A stretch of DNA of 7,511 bases from JANWKA01 sp035533815 (lineage in GTDB: Bacteria > Bacteroidota > Bacteroidia > Chitinophagales > Chitinophagaceae), in the NCBI GenBank assembly GCA_035533815.1, contig DATLTB010000126.1, positions 1-7,511 of the forward strand, written 5' to 3'. Positions 5,417-7,511 of this stretch are shown one piece after another. Both the position numbers and the translations under genes were made by a program. How positions within the stretch are numbered: position 1 is the stretch's first letter; each line of letters begins with the position of its first letter. The notes below the pieces were generated by a model. It saw only the letters and a program-made list of their open reading frames with translations. It did not search any database and was not told where the DNA came from.

Positions 5417-5773
5417 ATGAAATTAAAACCAATAAAATTAAAGAAGGAGTACGAAGCCTATTTAGACTTAGTTGATGAATTATTTGAAAAAAAAGTAAAA
5501 CCTAGTACTCCAGATGGAGAATTTCTGCACATTGCATTGTTGCTGATAAAGGAATACGAAGATAAATATTTCCCCGTTCCTTTACCTGATCCCATTGAAG
5601 CGATCAAATTAAGAATGAAAAAATTAGGGTTAAAAAACAAGGATCTAGTGGGCAAAGTAGGAACTAAAGGCTATGTTTCAGCTATATTGAATAAAAGGAA
5701 ACCCCTTACCTTGGAAATGGCGAAATTGTTTCATCGAGAATTTGGAATCTCCTCAGAAATTTTATTGTCCTGA
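5417..5773 (+). CDS. higA: HigA-type antitoxin, HTH transcriptional regulator
   Basis: Antitoxin that binds and neutralises HigB and, with it, represses the operon. The 118-residue product matches the family with an N-terminal helical region: IKLKKEYEAYLDLVDELFE (6-24), the TPDGEFLHIALLLIKEYEDKYFPVP segment (31-55), then the XRE-like HTH, PDPIEAIKLRMKKLGLKNKDL followed by VGKVGTKGYVSAILNKRKPL (58-97) and EMAKLFHREFGI (100-111). GYVSAILNKRK is the recognition helix and following turn. It starts 2 nt after the higB stop codon and is surely co-transcribed. The likely operator is the inverted repeat at 5053-5090. It looks intact, so the toxin should be controlled. Confidence 0.93.
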   Translation: MKLKPIKLKKEYEAYLDLVDELFEKKVKPSTPDGEFLHIALLLIKEYEDKYFPVPLPDPIEAIKLRMKKLGLKNKDLVGKVGTKGYVSAILNKRKPLTLEMAKLFHREFGISSEILLS

Positions 5774-5846
5774 ATCTTCGAATGTTTTATTATGATTCTG
5801 CCAATATGGGAGAGATAAAGTTTTTGCTTAAATTGATTTAGTAGAT

Positions 5847-5881
5847 CCAGTGGTAATCAAAGTCGTAAAACTGGTTTTTTT
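5847..5881 (+). terminator. Candidate terminator of higBA
   Basis: CCAGT (5847-5851) and ACTGG (5870-5874) can form a 5-bp stem directly followed by seven T residues (5875-5881). The 18-nt loop is long and the stem short, so it is a weak candidate. It lies in the 106-nt gap between the convergent higA and ATPase genes, where a terminator is expected, and its T-run overlaps the ATPase stop codon. Confidence 0.4.
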
Positions 5882-7019
5882 ATTGAGTTATCCAGCCAAA
5901 ATAATTGTCTTTTGCAATTCGTTCAAAGGAAGCCTTTGGATATGTGGTTGAAAACGCTGCTGGAATTTTGACTTTTTTATCAGGAGAGTATTTGAATTCA
6001 AAGGCATGGATATTACCGTCTCTTAATTCAATTAAATCAACTTCTTGCTGACTATAGTTCCTCCAAAAATAATATTCTACATTTTCTTTACGGTGTTTAT
6101 TTCTTTTTATTCTTTCTGAAATCAGATAATTCTCCCATAAAGCACCTACATCATTTCGGAGCGATAATAACTTAAAATCGTTGATAATAGCATTGCGAAT
6201 TCCATTGTCAACAAAATACCATTTTGAACCTTTGGATATTTCTTTCCTATGGTTGGTACTATATGCAGGAAGACGGTAAATGATGAAAACCTTGCTGAGA
6301 AGGTCTAAATAATTTTCAACAGTATTTTTACTTATGCCTAATTGGGTTGCCAATTCATTATAGGAGACTTCAGAACCCACCTGATAGGCGATTAATCGCA
6401 AGAGTCTTATAATTCTATCTGATTGTCTTATCCCTTCAAAAGCAAGAATATCCTTTAGTAAATAAGACTGAATAAGTTCCAGAAGGTATTCTGATTTCTC
6501 CTTGTAGGAATTTAATTGAAGTAATTCCGGATAGCTACCCAATACCAATCTTTCTTCCAGGTGTTGAATAGTGTCAACGTATGTTTCAATGCTAATCAAT
6601 TCTAGTTGTGAAAGAGGATATAAAATGAATTGAATTTTCCTTCCGGTTAATGGCTCTCCTGCCTTATTTAATAAATCAAAGGAAGAAGATCCTGTTGCCA
6701 GGACCGTTAATGTAGGAATGGTATCAATCATGAATTTAAGGATATTTCCTATGTTAGGTATGGCCTGGGCTTCATCTATTATAAGCAGTTTTGCGGAACC
6801 AACAATGAGATTGTAGTTGGCTGCGCTAATATTTCTTAACAATTCTTGTACTTCAAAATCTTCGCCATTTAAAGTGACAGCTGGCTGTGTTAGTTTGCCT
6901 TGGATGGTTTTTATAAGGAAAGTTTTACCAACTCGTCTTGCACCCAATATTAATAAAACCTTGTTTTTACCAATTGCTTCTTCAATTTGGTCTTCAATTC
7001 CCCTTTTTACAATAATCAT
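5880..7019 (-). CDS. AAA ATPase with DUF4143-type C-terminus (AAA_14/DUF4143)
   Basis: Member of a widespread, sporadically distributed prokaryotic ATPase family of unknown function. In its 379 residues are Walker A GARRVGKT (26-33), Walker B LLIIDEAQ (78-85), a sensor-1-like ATGSSS (108-113), the family motif LTGRKIQFILYPLS (124-137), a winged-helix-like region VSYNELATQLGISKNTVENYLDLL (218-241) and a C-terminal domain. In the C-terminal domain, E296 in ALWENYL, D328 in QQEVDLI and E341-F-K343 in AFEFKYS are spaced like a PD-(D/E)xK nuclease core. Key residues are all present, so both the ATPase and the nuclease-like site may be active; nuclease activity is inference. The ATG at 7017-7019 is followed directly by the family N-terminus. 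It is convergent to higBA, AT-rich, and has its own promoter/operator upstream, which suggests a separately regulated single-gene unit. Confidence 0.93.
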   Translation of the reverse strand: MIIVKRGIEDQIEEAIGKNKVLLILGARRVGKTFLIKTIQGKLTQPAVTLNGEDFEVQELLRNISAANYNLIVGSAKLLIIDEAQAIPNIGNILKFMIDTIPTLTVLATGSSSFDLLNKAGEPLTGRKIQFILYPLSQLELISIETYVDTIQHLEERLVLGSYPELLQLNSYKEKSEYLLELIQSYLLKDILAFEGIRQSDRIIRLLRLIAYQVGSEVSYNELATQLGISKNTVENYLDLLSKVFIIYRLPAYSTNHRKEISKGSKWYFVDNGIRNAIINDFKLLSLRNDVGALWENYLISERIKRNKHRKENVEYYFWRNYSQQEVDLIELRDGNIHAFEFKYSPDKKVKIPAAFSTTYPKASFERIAKDNYFGWITQ

Positions 7020-7041
7020 ACAAATAAGGTCATTATACTTA

Positions 7042-7076
7042 CAAAATTAAGTTAAATATTGTCAACAAATTGACAA
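7042..7076 (-). promoter_or_regulatory. Promoter and inverted-repeat operator of the ATPase gene
   Basis: On the minus strand TAATTTTG (7042-7049) is a perfect TAnnTTTG -7 element, 22 nt before the ATG. Upstream, between about -17 and -35, lies a perfect inverted repeat TTGTCAA-4-TTGACAA (7059-7076). The nearest TTG stands 16 nt from the -7 element, shorter than the usual 19, inside the repeat. A repressor bound there would block the promoter. Its half-site differs from that of the higBA operator, so HigA is probably not the regulator. Confidence 0.5.
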
Positions 7077-7411
7077 ATTTATAAATAATAATCAAATGTT
7101 TTTCTTTAAAATATTGAATATCTGAATTTTATGATTGAGTTGTAAAATGTTTTTCATTATACAAGCTGGGATCTGAATTATTTTCCACAATGTATCGACC
7201 AAAGGAACCACGTTAAATAGCAGTTGAAATCAAAATAATCTTATTATACATATATAACAAGTTCAATAGCAATAATAATGCATGCTGGTATTAAAAGCAA
7301 TTTCCGATCTCACTACGAAATCAAGAATTAAGCTCGTTAAATTCAGTATTCACGTGTATCTACCGATTCAAAACTATACCACTTTATGAGCGTATCAATC
7401 CGTGATCAGGC
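7077..7411. other. AT-rich non-coding stretch right of the ATPase gene
   Basis: No gene longer than a few codons is visible on either strand. It holds an 11-bp direct repeat AAATGTTTTTC at 7094-7104 and 7145-7155, of unknown meaning, a single DnaA-box-like TTTTCCACA near 7183, and the decayed tRNA 3' copy at 7298-7316. Base composition begins to return towards that of the core genes after about 7390. Confidence 0.5.
7298..7316 (+). repeat. Right att-like repeat: decayed copy of tRNA-Met 3' end
   Basis: CAATTTCCGATCTCACTAC is a direct copy of tRNA positions 4678-4696 with three transitions. It is in the same orientation as the tRNA, as expected for attL/attR created by integration. There is no other tRNA-like sequence around it, so it is not a second tRNA gene. 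Confidence 0.55.
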
Positions 7412-7511
7412 TCAGAAGAGATTACCAGTTGATAATTCTGCTAAATTACGAACCGATAATCGCCTTATCCATTTTTGGAGCGTTTGCCGGTTTAAACCAT
7501 ACTTCCGGCAC
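7412..7511 (-). CDS. C-terminal fragment with a helix-turn-helix-like sequence (runs off right edge)
   Basis: On the minus strand a frame enters from the right edge and stops at 7412-7414, giving 32 visible residues. They include RKYGLNRQTLQKWIRRL, which resembles the second and third helices of a transposase or resolvase helix-turn-helix (compare the general pattern KYGxSxxTxxxWxxR). The short tail after the HTH fits either a C-terminal HTH as in serine recombinases or a broken IS3-type OrfA. No ATG is in view. A second frame, entering at 7511 and stopping at 7446, is shorter and less protein-like. If it is a recombinase or transposase gene, it could be related to the adjacent att-like repeat, but the fragment is too short to assign. 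Confidence 0.3.
   Translation of the reverse strand, partial: CRKYGLNRQTLQKWIRRLSVRNLAELSTGNLF

Larger units (their letters stand above)
4697..7297. mobile_element. Putative small tRNA-Met-integrated element or remnant
   Basis: AT-rich DNA begins immediately after the tRNA and ends at a decayed direct copy of the tRNA 3' end, 2,620 nt further on. Inside are a HigB/HigA-type toxin-antitoxin pair, a convergent AAA ATPase with a DUF4143-type C-terminus and non-coding flanks, all typical accessory cargo. No integrase, relaxase or transposase lies within, so it would be non-autonomous, degraded, or one segment of a longer tandem island. AT-richness continues for about 150 nt past the right repeat, so the right border is less sharp than the left. 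The element is an inference from the repeat, composition and cargo. Confidence 0.45.

Noticed and set aside
6817..7050. Plus-strand open frame opposite the ATPase N-terminus
   Set aside because: Shadow of the Walker A region; it also covers the ATPase promoter.
7033..7075. TTGACA and TATAAT boxes of enterobacterial type upstream of the ATPase
   Set aside because: The spacing is 22 nt, too long, and Bacteroidota use a different consensus; the TAnnTTTG element nearby fits better.
7180..7195. DnaA-box-like TTTTCCACA
   Set aside because: A single near-match in AT-rich DNA with no cluster of boxes and no replication gene; not evidence for an origin.
1..7511. CRISPR array or rRNA genes
   Set aside because: No regularly spaced repeats and no rRNA-like sequence were seen on reading both strands.

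Overview
The window looks like a Bacteroidota chromosome. The encoded proteins resemble those of that phylum, almost no gene has a Shine-Dalgarno sequence, and several upstream regions carry the phylum's promoter signature (TAnnTTTG, once with TTG 19 nt upstream). I cannot place it below phylum with confidence. Core genes are moderately GC-rich, while the right-hand third is clearly AT-rich.

Positions 1-2992, all on the minus strand, read right to left as ilvE (branched-chain aminotransferase), rpsL (S12), rpsG (S7) and fusA (EF-G, cut by the left edge). The last three form the classic str operon. A good promoter lies upstream of rpsL, small hairpins sit in its leader and gaps, and fusA has an unusually perfect Shine-Dalgarno sequence.

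Positions 3000-4695, on the plus strand and divergent from ilvE, hold a tight three-gene operon: an unnamed 165-residue protein, the ITP/XTP pyrophosphatase RdgB, and a hotdog-fold thioesterase that overlaps rdgB. A tRNA with a CAU anticodon follows, with its own -7 element.

Positions 4696-7511 are AT-rich accessory DNA immediately behind the tRNA. They contain a HigB/HigA-type toxin-antitoxin pair with an inverted-repeat operator, a convergent AAA ATPase with a DUF4143-type C-terminal region carrying PD-(D/E)xK-like residues, and long non-coding flanks. A decayed copy of the tRNA 3' end (16 of 19 positions, all three differences transitions) lies at 7298-7316. The approximately 2.6 kb between the repeats therefore looks like a small tRNA-integrated element or its remnant. 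No integrase is visible. A fragment with a helix-turn-helix-like sequence runs off the right edge.

The most interesting part is this putative tRNA-anchored cassette: a toxin-antitoxin pair plus an ATPase/nuclease-like protein, bounded by att-like repeats. That it forms one functional system is inference.
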